From positions 22,756,154 through 22,820,153 of the forward strand of contig CM068552.1 of NCBI GenBank assembly GCA_035048495.1: 64,000 nt of DNA, written 5' to 3'. The position numbers were made by a program, and so were the translations under genes. The DNA comes from Euptelea pleiosperma (Eukaryota > Streptophyta > Magnoliopsida > Ranunculales > Eupteleaceae). Within the stretch, counting starts at the first letter, position 1. Each line of letters begins with the position of its first letter. Shown in pieces: positions 21,828 to 33,534 of this stretch. The notes under the pieces are model-generated. The model saw only the letters and a list, made by a program, of their open reading frames with translations, made no database searches and was not told the origin of the DNA.

Positions 21828-24800
21828 AGTAAACAAGTAGATGCATAAGATAGGGGGAGAGAAATTTAGTGGGAGAAAAATGTTTTCATGAATATATCTA
21901 TTTTTCTAATTTCTCTACCATGTCCGCTAGTATATGTTAATCCGATATGCAACTCACACTCATCGCACTGCTTTACATTCTTCATCTATTATTGTCGATG
22001 ATATTACATGGTATGTACTATTGGTGGATGTGCATGAAACAAATCCAGTGAGAATATTTTATCTGTTTATTATCTCCGAGTGATTGTGAGATAGTGAGTG
22101 AATCATGTAAAGGGTTGGGTTGGATTTTATTCTTGATTTGTTTACTCTTTATATGATTAAATATTTTTTGTTACAAAATTTCTAAAGGGGGAGATTGTAA
22201 TGAATATTTCCATATTCTAGTTTAGAGATTATTATGTTTCACATAAAACATAATTGTAACCGTTCCTACGACCGTTAGTGTTGCGTTGAGGATGTCATGG
22301 TACGCATACTTCTCTGACTACGTGAAGACTAAAAGATGAAGATTGCAAGAATCAGACGGTTGACCACATGACTCATCTGAGTAACTACATTTTGTCCACT
22401 AAATATCGTGTTCGCTCGTTTAGGAAGGTAAGTGACTTAGTGGCCATAGGAATAGTATTTTAAAGATAAAATATAATGGTCAAAACTAGTCATAGGATAG
22501 ACCCAGGTCAAGGCAGTGCAAGAGCCTTAAAATTGACTAAGGAGAAGTCCAATGGGCCTCTAAGTACAATCGATTGAACCATACGGGATAGAACATCCCA
22601 AGAATCCAATCGATTAGACCTTCTAATACAATTGATTGGACCCTACGGACACAACTACCTAAAGAATACAAATGATTTGGACCTTATGATACAATCGATT
22701 CTACCATACATGACTGAACTTCTCAAGAGTACAATCGAAAGGACCCTGAGTACAATCGATTGGACCATCAAACAGAAAACCCATCTGGACAGTACAATCG
22801 ATTGGACTGGACTGGTAGTCCAATCGATTGGACCTAGTGTACAATCGATTGGACCACTTAGAAAAAGTCCAATTTTAGATCCAGTTTTCAAGTTCCCACT
22901 ACCACATCACGTGCACGACCTTGGGCTTCAATATTCTTATAAGTAAAGCCTCCCTTGAACTTTACAATACACAAATTAACTGACAGCAAGATAGAGTTAT
23001 TGAATAAGAGTTGTCCATCTCGAAAAGCAAAAACCTCAGTTTATATTTCGATTCTTGAAAGGGTTTATCTTCTTTTAGATCATAGCTTAGAGCTTGATCA
23101 TCACATCTGCTTAGGTTTTCCAACTAGAATTCTAACCTAGTAAGCAAGAGAGTACCTTGTGTGTTTCAACACTGAAATTTCACCGGTCCGTTCTCTTTAA
23201 TCCAATATACCTAAATGGGGATTGATTAGGTATTTAAAATTAATTATACTTACACAATTTTACTGGTCTATGGTAGGGGAACAAGATTGCATGCCTTAGT
23301 TGTTTGATAAAAGATTATCACAACCGACTCAAATCGAATATACCTCCGTGGTATATTTTTTTTTTGTCGTTTGATCTAATTAAGATAGATTGTGAAATAC
23401 AAACAAACAATCACACAAGACAAGAGATTTTTACGTGGAAACCTTAGCCAAGGAAAAACCACGGGACCACATCCAAACGGAAAGTATCACTAACTGAAAA
23501 GTTAAACGAAACAAAGGTTACTCACGCAGCACCGTTGCAAATACAGCTTCCAACCTTAGCCAAGGCCTACTGTCGATGCGTCCACGTCCTCTAAATCAAT
23601 GCTACGAATCCACGCGCGCCCTTCCAGCCAAGAAGCCTTCTTTGTTTGTTCAGTTTGGTACACCCTAAACCCAGCATCGATAGGCTCTTCCGATCTTAAT
23701 TCTCAGCACTCCCACCTTTGCGGAAGGTAAAGGATTCAGTACACCCTGAACCCTAGGTTACTCAAAAGGTGTTGAGTCACACTGGTATACTCAGGCTACT
23801 AGGTCGAATATAGAAGTGGAAGACCTAAGCTGAGGAATGGATCAAACACTTGGCTTTGATCAAGAAAAGAACAAGCTCACAAGATGTGAATGAGAAATAA
23901 GCTTATTTGCTCTTCGAATGGACACTCTAATAAATAAAATATTTTCTTCTCTCTCTTGAAGATTGAGTCACTCTGTGTCTCTGTGTGTGTTTAGAGAAGG
24001 TATAGAAAGGTTGTATTTATAGAATTTCATGACTCTGAGTCGTGTAGAACGTGGGATAATGGAACCAAGAATTTTGGATCTGAGAAAGACTGAGTCTGTG
24101 CATGGTCCAATCAATTGTACTCTAGGTCCAATCGATTGGGCCATGTCCAATCGATTGGGTATAACTGCCCAATCGATTGGCCTCAATAAGTTTCCTGTTC
24201 CGTAAGCTCCAATCGATTAAACAGAGGTCTCCAATCGATGGACTCAAATAAGTTTCTGTCTCGAAGACTCCAATCGATTTCGCAGAGTCTCCAATCGATT
24301 TGACTCAAATAAGTTTCTGTCCTGAAGACTCCAATCAATTTCACAGAGTCTCCAATCGATTGGGCTGAAATAAGTTTCTGCCTCGTAGCTTCTAATCGAT
24401 TACACAGAGTCCTCCAATCGATTGTGCTAAAAAAAGTTTTTGCATCGTAGCTTCCAATCGATTACACAGAGTCCTCCAATCGATTGGGCCATGTCCAATC
24501 GATTGGGTATAAGTGTCCAATCGATTGGACTATCCCAATAGTCAATATCTTTGACTTAGACTCGGGTTAGTCCAATGACTAGGTTTGACCATTATATTTT
24601 ATTCATTTTAACCAATTTCTATAGCCACTAAGTCACTTACCTTCCTAATCGAGCGTACACGATCTTTAACTGACAAATGGGTTGTTACTCAAATGACTTC
24701 TATCATCAACCGTCTGATTCTTGCTGTCTCTGTCTTCTAGTCTGCGAAGTATGCGTACCACGACATCTCCACACTACACTAGTGCTCGTAGAAACGGTTA

Positions 24801-25437
24801 TAAGATTGTTTTTATGTCAAACAGAATCTTTACCAAATTGAATATGAAAATATTTCTTACAAGCACTATTTAAGCAACGTTGGGGTTTAAGGAGTACTAA
24901 ATCCTTCATCAACGATAGAGATTGATGGATGAGAATTAAGATCGGGGTGTACTGATCGAAGGTAGGTTTGGGGAGTACCAAACTAAGCAATTGACAGAGC
25001 TTCGTGATTGGGAGGGTGCGCATGTGACTTGTAGCATGGATCCGGAGGATGTGAACAGTGGTGCGTAGGTAACTTTTGTAACTCAAAACTTTTTCGTTAG
25101 TGATACTTTCCGTCTAGACGTGATCCCGTGGTTTTTCTTAGTTAAGGTTTTCACGTAAAAAGTCGCATATGTTATGGTTGGTTTGATTGTTTGAATTCTG
25201 CACATTTGTTAGATTAACCCAAGTGACAAAGAAACAATATATCACAGAGATATATTTGATCTAAGTCAATTGTGATAATCATCTACTAATCAATAAACTC
25301 TTTAGGATTGTTGTATGCGATTTAGAATACCCCTACCAGACCAGTAATATTGGTAGGTTAATTAAAGAAAATTTTAGTACCTAATCAACCCCCCCCCCTT
25401 CTAGGTATTCGGATAAAAGAGAACAAACTGAATTTCA
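21828..25437 (+). mobile_element. 3' end of a second element of family A, with LTR split by a nested LTR
   Basis: Positions 21828-22195 match the interior of element A next to its 3' LTR (1882-2220 reversed), ending in the polypurine tract AAAGGGGGAGAT. The LTR starts at 22196 with TGTAATGAATA, runs to 23172, is interrupted by the LTR 23173-24861, and resumes at 24866 to about 25437. The 5' part of the element is missing. The array at 22560-22860 uses a TACAATCGATTGGACC variant, so this LTR is a different subfamily from element A. Confidence 0.75.
23173..24861 (-). repeat. Solo LTR of family A inserted inside an LTR of the same family
   Basis: The LTR starts TGAAATTTCACC and ends TTTCTTACA on the plus strand, with the palindromic array at about 24110-24535 (about 17 units). 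The flanks are AACAC (23168-23172) and AGCAC (24862-24866), a 5-bp duplication with one change. The host LTR continues across it: the phrase before (CAACAC) and after (TATTTAAGCAAC) line up with the uninterrupted LTR of element A (CAACACCTTTGAGCAAC on its strand). No interior is attached. Confidence 0.85.
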
Positions 25438-25755
25438 TTTCATTGGCTAAGGTTTCCACGTAAAAATCGCATGTATTGATTGATTGTTTATTTTCACAAT
25501 TTGATTAGATTAACTCAAATGATAAATAAATAATATATCTCTGATATACTCTGATATATTAAATCTAAATCGATTTAAGTAATCACCTTGATAATCATTA
25601 TCAATCATAACTAGTTTGTTATATGCGATTTAGTACTATATACCTGGACCAAATAATTGATTTGGTTGTTAATATTAGATTAAAATTTTAAAATACCTAT
25701 TCACTCCCCCTCCAGGTATCTTTGGTCGTGTGGATCCATATACCTAGGTTATTAC
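25438..25755 (+). repeat. Further LTR tail of family A
   Basis: The segment begins at a phrase with GGCTAAGGTTTCCACGTAAA and ends with a short CT/C-rich stretch and TTATTACA, repeating the order seen at 25130-25437. It is a third, diverged 3' LTR end in the same direction. What follows has no primer-binding site. Confidence 0.55.
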
Positions 25756-26246
25756 AGACCTAGGGTTCTTCGATCGACCGTGCTCTATGCACTGACAAAC
25801 TTCTAGAGAGTAGTACAGGTGGGGTCAATCGCAGTCAGCCTCGGGCAACCGATCTTCTACGATCAGTCAGTCAAAAAACAATATGGTGTACATTCTGGGT
25901 CGACCACAACTTCTTGGGTCGATTGAGCTCCCTCACCTGCAAACCTAAAGGCACACTGTTCTCACATCTAGGAGATACAATCTTACCTTGATTATCTATT
26001 GAACTCTTATCAATGTCATATAATGGTTGATCTTCTTGATATAGTTGCCTGGATTCAGCAAGATGACCTTATCTGGGGTAACACAGTATCTTCAAGGTTT
26101 CTTTAATGAATCTTCATGGAGTCTTCTACAAGTCTTATTGAAGTGATGTTCTTATGGTATCAACATTACAAGTGTCATGGAATTTTGACAATAACAAACA
26201 TGGAGAGTGGGTACTCAGCATCCTTCGATCTAAGATATGTGTCGAT

Positions 26247-26960
26247 TCAAGAGACCCTCGTATTCGTAGCCTGAGCATACTGAAGTAGGCAATCCATATT
26301 GGACAAGCGAGAAGAGGAAGTGTCAGTTGTAGATGAAGTGTCATAACCAACGTACATGCGAGTGATCGTAGAACCAGTCAGATGAGTTCCTATCCCTTCA
26401 AAGGGCACAGATGGATCAATGGGAACTCTAAAGTGCGTAAGGATAGAAGATATAAGAGCAGCAAAGGGAAGGATCTTGCGAGACCTAGGAGTGAAAGCTG
26501 CATCAATCATGGTATGGCAGATAATGGCAAGGCCATTCAAAAGATGGCCCCGGGCGAGATGATAGAGCACAAAAAATAGGTTATCAAGAACCTCACTCCT
26601 GTGACCTTTCCGAGGAATAAGGTTGTATGAGAGAACCAGGAAGCGAAATTTGTATCTAGGGAGCAAACTAGTGGGCAGAAGATATGATGAAGTAGGAGCA
26701 TCCCCACCACACAAGAAATGAATAGTATCAGATTTCCCTGGAGGGCGATTTGGAGGAGGATAGTGATGGACTCTAGGAGTCATAGGAGGCCCAGAAATGT
26801 CTACCATTAGACCAAGAAAAAGAAAAAATCTAACCCTTCACCCGAGTGGAGAAGCAAAGACTAACCCTATCCACATTATGAAAGTTTGTATAGAATAAGC
26901 GAATCAAGAGAGGATAGATGGGTCCAGAGTACTCAAACAAGGATAGCCAGTGCTAACCCT
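26247..26960 (-). pseudogene. Plant-transposon-protein-like ORF of element B
   Basis: The largest open piece (26807-26247, 186 codons) contains RYKFRFLVLSYNLIPRKGHR, HLLNGLAIICHTMIDAAF and SRKILPFAALISSILTHFRV. Upstream in another frame (about 26950-26870) is YPLLIRLFYTNFHNVDRVSL, the equivalent of the FYANMH segment in element A. Together they resemble the putative plant transposon protein domain. It lies downstream of the RNase H remnant of element B on the same strand, the same relative place as in element A. Function is unknown. The ends are approximate. Confidence 0.5.
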
Positions 26961-27546
26961 CAAATAAGTGAAACATGGCAATAGGGCAAGAGACTCAACT
27001 AAAACATAATGATCTTTGGTAATAGAGCGACGAGAGACATACCTGTTGAAGTTCTCCTACGCAAGGTTTGAGATGAATTCAAACATTAGCTTGAGGAACG
27101 CTGGAAGACACATAGTGACGACCTCATACTCAGCGCTCACCTCTACAAGGAGCCATGCCAAAAGATGTATATGCAACTAAAATATGCAAGAAGAAGATAT
27201 AAGCCAAAAGGAAAGAGTTACCAAAAATAGTAAACACAAAATGATCGACCAGAGGAGAATGAGGCTACATATGAGGGGCACGATCGACCGAAAACAAGTG
27301 TGGTCGCCCCCGCCTCTCCAACCAATAAAAAATAAAATACTAGTTACAAACTAGCGCGGTCGCCCGAGACAAGCTTGGTCTATCGAGCCTCTAACACCCG
27401 AAATGGTGATGTTTGGTCCAGCGACCATTTTAGGCCAGCAAAGCCAATCAAGAGAACTAAAAAAGAAAACACCAAGCAACCATAACACCAACAAATCCAC
27501 AACCAATCACAGATAGTCAAAGTAATAAAATCATGAAGTGTACGTA

Positions 27547-27549
27547 CCC

Positions 27550-27580
<31 letters not shown>

Positions 27581-27581
27581 A
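27547..27581. repeat. Poly-C run followed by (CA)n
   Basis: A run of 20 C is followed by eight CA units. Runs like this are prone to assembly and sequencing length errors. The glycine-rich open frame crossing it on the minus strand is not a gene. Confidence 0.95.
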
Positions 27582-27632
27582 AAACAAAATCAAAGAACAT
27601 GCAACATATGAGGGTCCGCAAGCTGAGTCGAT

Positions 27633-29330
27633 CTAACAAACAGAGCACACACCAATAGACTTTCTAAGATATTTGAAATGCAAAGAGTCTAATGGTTTAG
27701 TGAATATGTCAGCTAGTTGTTTTTCAGTTTTAACGTATTCAAGAGGGACAACTTGTTCTTTGACTAACGCCCTGATAAAATGATGCCTGATGTTTGTGCT
27801 TGGTCCAAGAGTGTTGAATAGGGTTCTTCGATATGCTAATGGCAATAATGTTGTCGCAAAGTAATGTCATTGTGTTCTACCTTATACCATAGTCTAACAG
27901 TATTTGCTTTATCCACAGAAGTTGAGCACAACAACTCCCAGCGGCAATATATTCTTCCTCCGCAATAAACAAGGATATAGAATTTTGATTCTTATTATGC
28001 CAAGATACAAAACAGTTTTCAATGTAGAAACATCCTCCACTCATACTTTTTGTCATCCGCACTTCCTACCTAGTCAACATCGGAGTACCAACAATGGTAT
28101 TGTTTGTCTCAAAGGGGTACCAAAGACCGTATTCCACGGTTCCACCGACATACTTGATAATTCTTTTGACATCTAAGGGGTGTGAGTCAACATACGTTTT
28201 AGTAGGATTTTTGTTAAGTTTGAGACTAGTGCTCATAGGAGTATTGGAATGTTTTAAGGAGTCTAATCCAAATTTTTTAATTAGTTCTTTAGAATATTTA
28301 GATTGAGTTGCGAAGATTCCATTTTCCTGTTACTCGACTTGCAGTCCTAGAAAGAAGTTGAGTTCACCTTCCATGCTCATTTCAAATTCTGATTTCATCA
28401 CTTTAACAAATTCTAAGGCATACTTCTCAGTAGTGGATCCAAAGATAATGGGATCTACATAGATTTAAGCGATAAGTAGATCTCGGTCCTTTTTACGAAT
28501 AAATAAATTTTTCTCCACATTTCCTCTAGTAAATCCATTATCAACCAAGAATCAAGTTAACTTTTCATACCAAGCTCTATGAGCTTATTTCAGACCATAT
28601 AAATCCTTCTTGAATTCCTCAAATGCTTCTGATTTTTCTCTTAGAAAATCTATCCACGTGTATCTAGAGAATTCATCAACCAAATTCAAGAAATACCTTT
28701 TACCTCCAAAACTTTCTATTTTATTGGGTCCTACAAGATCCATATGAAGAAATTCTAGAATTCTAGAGGAACGAATGTTCCTAACTTTCTTGTGAGCACT
28801 GCTAACTTGTTTTCCCCTAAGGCAAGTTCCACATATAGGTTGGTATTATTTACTGAGTTTGGGAACACCTCTAACCTTGTTACTGATTTTTACTAATTCT
28901 TTGAAGTGTATGTGACCTAGTCGTTGATGCCAAAGGTCTGCTTCATTAGTTTGAGCCAAATTGCATTTTTCTAAGATCTTATTTTCAATCACATGGTAGT
29001 TGTCAGAATATCTTGAGCCTTTAATTATAACTTTAACAATTCTTAAATCAGTGATTTCACAAGCATTTTTTGAGAATTTACAAACATGATCTTTATCACA
29101 AAGTTGGCTTATACTAAGCAATTTATGTTTCAATCCATCCACACACAGCACATTTTCAATTTTCTTAAGTCCGGGTCCATGAATGGTCCCTCTGCCTATG
29201 ATGCTGGCACTACTTCCATCACCTAAAGTTATGCTACCATTCTAGTATTCATCCAAAGAACAAAAATGTGACCTATCACCAATCATGTGTCTAGAGCACC
29301 CACTATCCATATACCACCTAGATGTCTCAC
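27633..29330 (-). pseudogene. copia pol of element B, internally deleted
   Basis: Read on the minus strand: protease with DSGCSRHMIG near 29299; the pre-integrase zinc region (29151-28846) with WHQRLGHIHFKELVK; the start of the integrase core (HMDLVGPNKIESFGGKRYF, near 28740); then an abrupt junction near 28606, where the integrase phrase SEAFEEFKK runs straight into reverse transcriptase DLYGLK.AHRAWYEKLT. The rest of RT follows, with YVDD changed to YVDP (28448-28464) and several stops, then RNase H pieces (28062-27877) and the terminal KTEKQLADIFTKPL (27845-27633). Most of integrase and the N-terminal half of RT are missing. The gag type matches element A. Confidence 0.75.
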
Positions 29331-29511
29331 TAGCAACCAATGTTGTGAGAACATCCAAACAACTTTCCTTATTTTTTCTAACCCATTTTCTTCTCATTTT
29401 CAATTTTGGGCAGATCAACTAAAGTACATACAGTTTCCACTTGCTTATGGAGAGTTATAGCTCGATCATTTAAAATAGTTATTTGCTTGAATAACTCTTT
29501 TTCTCTGTTTA

Positions 29512-31525
29512 AGGCGTGTTTGGTAGCCAAGAAAAAGAATTCCAAGGCAAATATTTGCCTGGCTAAATATTCGTTCGGCTAAATGTTAATACGGCGTTCG
29601 GCAGCCGTTTGGCAATGACAAATTTTTGGAACCTATCCCTACATTGCAAATGTATCATAGTCATACTTGCCCCCCTCCTAATATGAGCCATGTGGCACGC
29701 TCTTAGGACTCAAACCGTATGGATGTTTTTCCACTGCCTAGGTGGAACTAAAAACCAAAAATCATCTTGATTAGCGATTTCAAACCTTTGGATCTTTGTA
29801 CCCCAAATATGGTCAATAATAATGCTCAAATTCCGACGGTTATAATCAACACCATGAAAATGATTCCAACCATACGCCTAGAAATCACTAATTAATCATG
29901 TGCATTTTTAGTTTGTAGATTCATATGACGTGTGCCTATAGGTGATTCCAAGTTCATATGAGAGCTCAAATGTGATTTGTGACAAGTTTTTAACATCAAG
30001 GATCTTGGTTCTTCTTATTTTCTTGGAATTAGAGGTTGCTTGATTGAAACATTGAAACAATAGATTTTCACATCTCAACTTTCTAGGCCTCATCATTATT
30101 CATAAATAATGATATACATTCTATGCATTGTATTCTCTCAAATTTGAGACAATATTTGTAATAAAAGTTGCCAAGAGACCTCTACAATTCCAGACCAAAT
30201 AAAAGAATTAGACATCCAACCACTCAGAAAGCCCAATACCCCTCACAAATATATTTCATATTGCAAATAATTGAGCATTCATTGCAAACAACTATTTTTT
30301 TTCATTGAAAACAACTCATACAAGAGGCTACTTATCAAATTCCACCAAAAAATTACATTTCTTTCTATTGATTTGATATATAACAAAGAGAATAAGGTGT
30401 GCAACTTACAACAACAATTTCTCATCAACAGACCACAATCTCATCTCGACCAACTGGTCATTGAATTCCCCATCACTAACCTTCAACATCTCTGACAATG
30501 GTAGCGAGAACCCATGCTCAACCAATAGACAATGCCGAGGCTTTATTTTACCCTCCAAGCTAAATGAGAAGTACTGTGGAAAAATTTTCATCTCCACCAA
30601 ATCCCCCTTCATCTCATTCAAGAAATACTCCACCTTCGGCCGTAAATTATTTGAAATGTTAAACGTCAACAGCCCTCGATATCTCAAAACCATCTTAACC
30701 GCCTCTCTATACGAAAATCCCAAACTTCGGAGATAATCAAGCTTAAGTACAAGCGTGTCGAGATGCTTGACACCAAAAGCAAAGTCGTTTGGCACGTAAT
30801 TGCATGCAGTCCCACAAACCCTAACATTCGGAGAAAATACAGTGTCGGCTTCAATTGGTCTCGGACACTGCAAATTAACAATCTGAGGCACTGAATTATA
30901 GATTTTCGAATATCCCCATAGTGGACTTTAACGTCGTTGAGGAGGAAATCGGAGACGGGGTAAAGATCGGTGTAGACGTCGCAGGTGAGGAGCTAAGGGT
31001 GCATGCCAAAGATCCGGCCAATATCGGACCATTCGATGCCCATTGAATAGAGGCATTTCTCGATGGATTTGACGGAGTTAAGAGAGCCAGAGCATAAATT
31101 AAAATTTAAAACAGGAAGTAGAGAGGAGAGGGAGAAAAAGAGAGAGAAGACGCACCTGTGTTTGAAGAGCTTGGAGATCGCAGTGGCAACAACTGGTTAG
31201 GAACCCACCGAAGGGAAGAGGAAGAAGAGGGAGATGAGAAGAGCAAGCGGTGGAAGCTCTTGCTACAGTTCCAAAAGAAACCCTAGCTCATAATATAACA
31301 TGCCTATTTTCCAGCGGGCAAATTTTATTTGCTCATCAAAGCATAAATCTCGGGAAAATATTCAAACAGGGGGGGCGGTGATAAAATATTCTGCCGTAAA
31401 CGCGGGTGAATGTGTGGGCCCAGACAAATCTTGGCCCACGAAAATGGCACACCAAACACGAGTAAAAGGGCATTTGCCAGCTAAATATTTTATTTTCCCA
31501 CCGTCGATGCCTACCAAACATGCCC
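29512..31525. mobile_element. PIF/Harbinger-like element carrying a captured mTERF fragment
   Basis: The termini are AGGCGTGTTTGGTAG (29512-29526) and, on the other strand, GGGCATGTTTGGTAG (31511-31525), matching at 13 of 15 positions. Both ends are flanked by TTA (29509-29511 and 31526-31528), the 3-bp duplication typical of PIF/Harbinger. It is inserted into element B between gag and protease, whose sequence resumes on either side. No transposase is visible, so it is non-autonomous. Its interior holds most of an mTERF-domain gene in minus orientation (30406-31092) and, at about 29670-29960, a piece resembling the small inverted-repeat family seen at 40430-40530. Confidence 0.7.
30406..31092 (-). 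pseudogene. mTERF-domain protein fragment, captured
   Basis: Translation of the minus strand gives successive mTERF repeats. The first frame has SIEKCLYSMGIEWSDIGRIF, a TAG stop at 30993-30995, then [36 protein letters not shown] and [20 protein letters not shown]. After a frameshift near 30760 the other frame continues [60 protein letters not shown] and ends [15 protein letters not shown]. The repeated pattern of LGF, P-x-LL, L+PK and [10 protein letters not shown] is characteristic of plant organelle-targeted mTERF proteins, which act in plastid or mitochondrial gene expression. The stop and frameshift show it is not functional as a full protein. Upstream (31270-31150) there may be further gene sequence, including a possible splice donor. 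The intact donor gene is not in the window. Confidence 0.85.
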
Positions 31526-31616
31526 TTAGTTTTTAAATTATCAAGTTTGTTTTGTTCAATTTTTTTTCTCTTTCAATTTTCTTTGAAATTCAAATTTCCT
31601 TTCTAAAACATTGCAA

Positions 31617-32690
31617 TCAAATTTCATATGCCATGGATGTCCGCAACAATGGCACGTCACATTTTGAGTTATATATAGCTTTTCCAACGTGAGTTTGACA
31701 AGACGTAACTTTTACAAACACAGTTTTAGAAGTTGAGGCTTTCAGGTTTTTATTTGTAAATCCTAGTCCCCTTCTATCCACATTAGCTTTCCGCATAGTG
31801 AGCATGTTTTCCCATCTATAATTTCCTTGAGTCATATTTCGAATCAGGGTTACATTCTTTATTTCCAATTCTTTGTTTCTCAATTTTAGTAAGTCATTTT
31901 CTTTTATGAGATTGCTTTCCCTTTTTATCATTTCAGCAAATTCAACCTCTTTATTCTTCTTCCTTTCATTATCCAATTTATTTTTTCTCTACCACTAACT
32001 CTTGATGATCGCCTTGTGGAGTCCATTCTTTAGTTTATCACATTAGCCAAAGTTATGCTTTCTTTGCATAGTTTGTTGAAGGCTTCTTGCATGTCTTCTT
32101 CTTCTTCATCACTTAACACAATTTCGACTTCATTTGATCAGGTTTGGTGATAGCTACAAGAACCCTAACTGAACAACATTCATCGTATTCACTGGCTGAA
32201 TTATTTTCAGAGTTTCAAATTCCTCACTTTGCATATCACAAGTTTGAGCATTCATAGCTTTTGTTTTACCTTTCTTGAAGTTTTTACCACGGTCACTAGT
32301 TATGTGTCCATATCCTTTACATATGACACTGAATTTCCTCTTTCCGGTTATCATCTTTTCTGAATTTTTCATTCTTTTCAAATGTTCTCCTAATCCTTTG
32401 ATCACAGTTTCCTCTTTCTTTATTTCTAAAGAATTTTCTGAATTTTTTAGCCAGCAAAGCAACCTCCTCCTCAAGTTCATTAGAGTCATCTGACTCGTCT
32501 TCTTTAGTGTATTTCTTAGATGTTTTCAATGCCATCCCCTTTTTCTTGTTTGGTTGAAATTTCAATTCAAAGGTTTGTATTAACCCTATTAGTTCCTTAA
32601 ATTGAATACGTCTGGTTAATAGAGAGAGAGAAGTCACGATGTATTCATCACATGCTCTGAAGGATCCCTCATGTGTGATCCCTCTCACAT
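31617..32690 (-). pseudogene. copia-type gag of element B, degraded
   Basis: The open pieces 32688-32317, 32489-32154 and 31976-31617 parallel the gag of element A. There is an LIQTFELKFQPNKKKGMALK segment (element A: LQTYEINLRQQKKSKGIALK), a zinc-knuckle relic CKGYGHITSDRGKN with its last cysteine changed to arginine, a Glu/Lys/Asn-rich coiled coil and the RRGLGF motif (GLGY in A). The N-terminal third is missing before about 32690 and frames are broken. It is the 5' continuation of the pol at 27633-29330, separated from it by the insertion at 29512-31525. Confidence 0.65.
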
Positions 32691-33040
32691 TTAATTCAAT
32701 TATGAATTTTCAAGCAGTCCCTTAACTAAACAAAAGTCTCATTAACCAGATGTTGCCAATGTATACAATTACAATTGAGATTCTAGCTCTTCTTCTCTGA
32801 AAAACTTAATGGTTAGATTGCATCTATATAAGCAAATCTATGCACGGGACTGTTGAATCTGTCAGACACTGCTTCCAAGCTCTTCTGCTGTCAAACTATA
32901 CTCTTGGTCCATGGTTGTCTTCTACTGTCAAAAATCAACTTGATCAGTGTTTTTTATTGCATTTAGGGGAATAGGTATACAGTTTTTTACCAAATACCAT
33001 AAAAGGCCTTTTCTTAAGAAAAGAAGGCCTTTTTTTTATA

Positions 33041-33402
33041 GGGTCGGACTCCAGGGACCCCCATTTTTACATCCATTTTGGCGTACCCACATAGAAGATG
33101 AATCAATGGCTGAATTTTGGTGAGGATGATCTCTATGGTGTAGAGATCATCCTCACAAAAATTCAATTCATTCCGATATTCATAGACTGGTTTAGAAGTT
33201 GAAGAATTATGAACCGTCGACTTTACTGTGTAACTTGAAAACCACATTTGACGGGGTTAGAAAGCTCAGAATGGGCTGATTTTTTGTAGGGATGATCTAT
33301 ATGGTAAGGAGATCATCCTCACCAAAAATAAGCCATCGATTCATCTTCTATGTGGGTACACCAATGTGGGTGTCAAAAATGGGGGTCCCTGGAGTCCGAC
33401 CG
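33041..33402. mobile_element. MULE-type MITE, 362 bp
   Basis: Long terminal inverted repeats (about 100 bp) start GGGTCGGACTCCAGGGACCC on the left and CGGTCGGACTCCAGGGACCC on the reverse complement of the right end, and share AGAAGATGAATC and GGTGAGGATGATCTC further in. Flanks are TTTTTTATA (33032-33040) and TTTTTTATA (33403-33411), a 9-bp duplication typical of Mutator-like elements. It lies about 950 bp upstream of the NIA start codon. Confidence 0.8.
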
Positions 33403-33534
33403 TTTTTTATATAGTTACAAACAACCAAAATAACAAAATTTAAGCACTTTCATACAAGTGCTACTAAGTAAGCACTTAAGATAAGCATTAAGCTTACCCA
33501 AACGCAGCCTAAGAAGTTTTAAAAAGAAGATAGT

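Noticed and set aside
27380..27580. Glycine-rich minus-strand frame
   Set aside because: It starts in the poly-C/CA run and has no family similarity.
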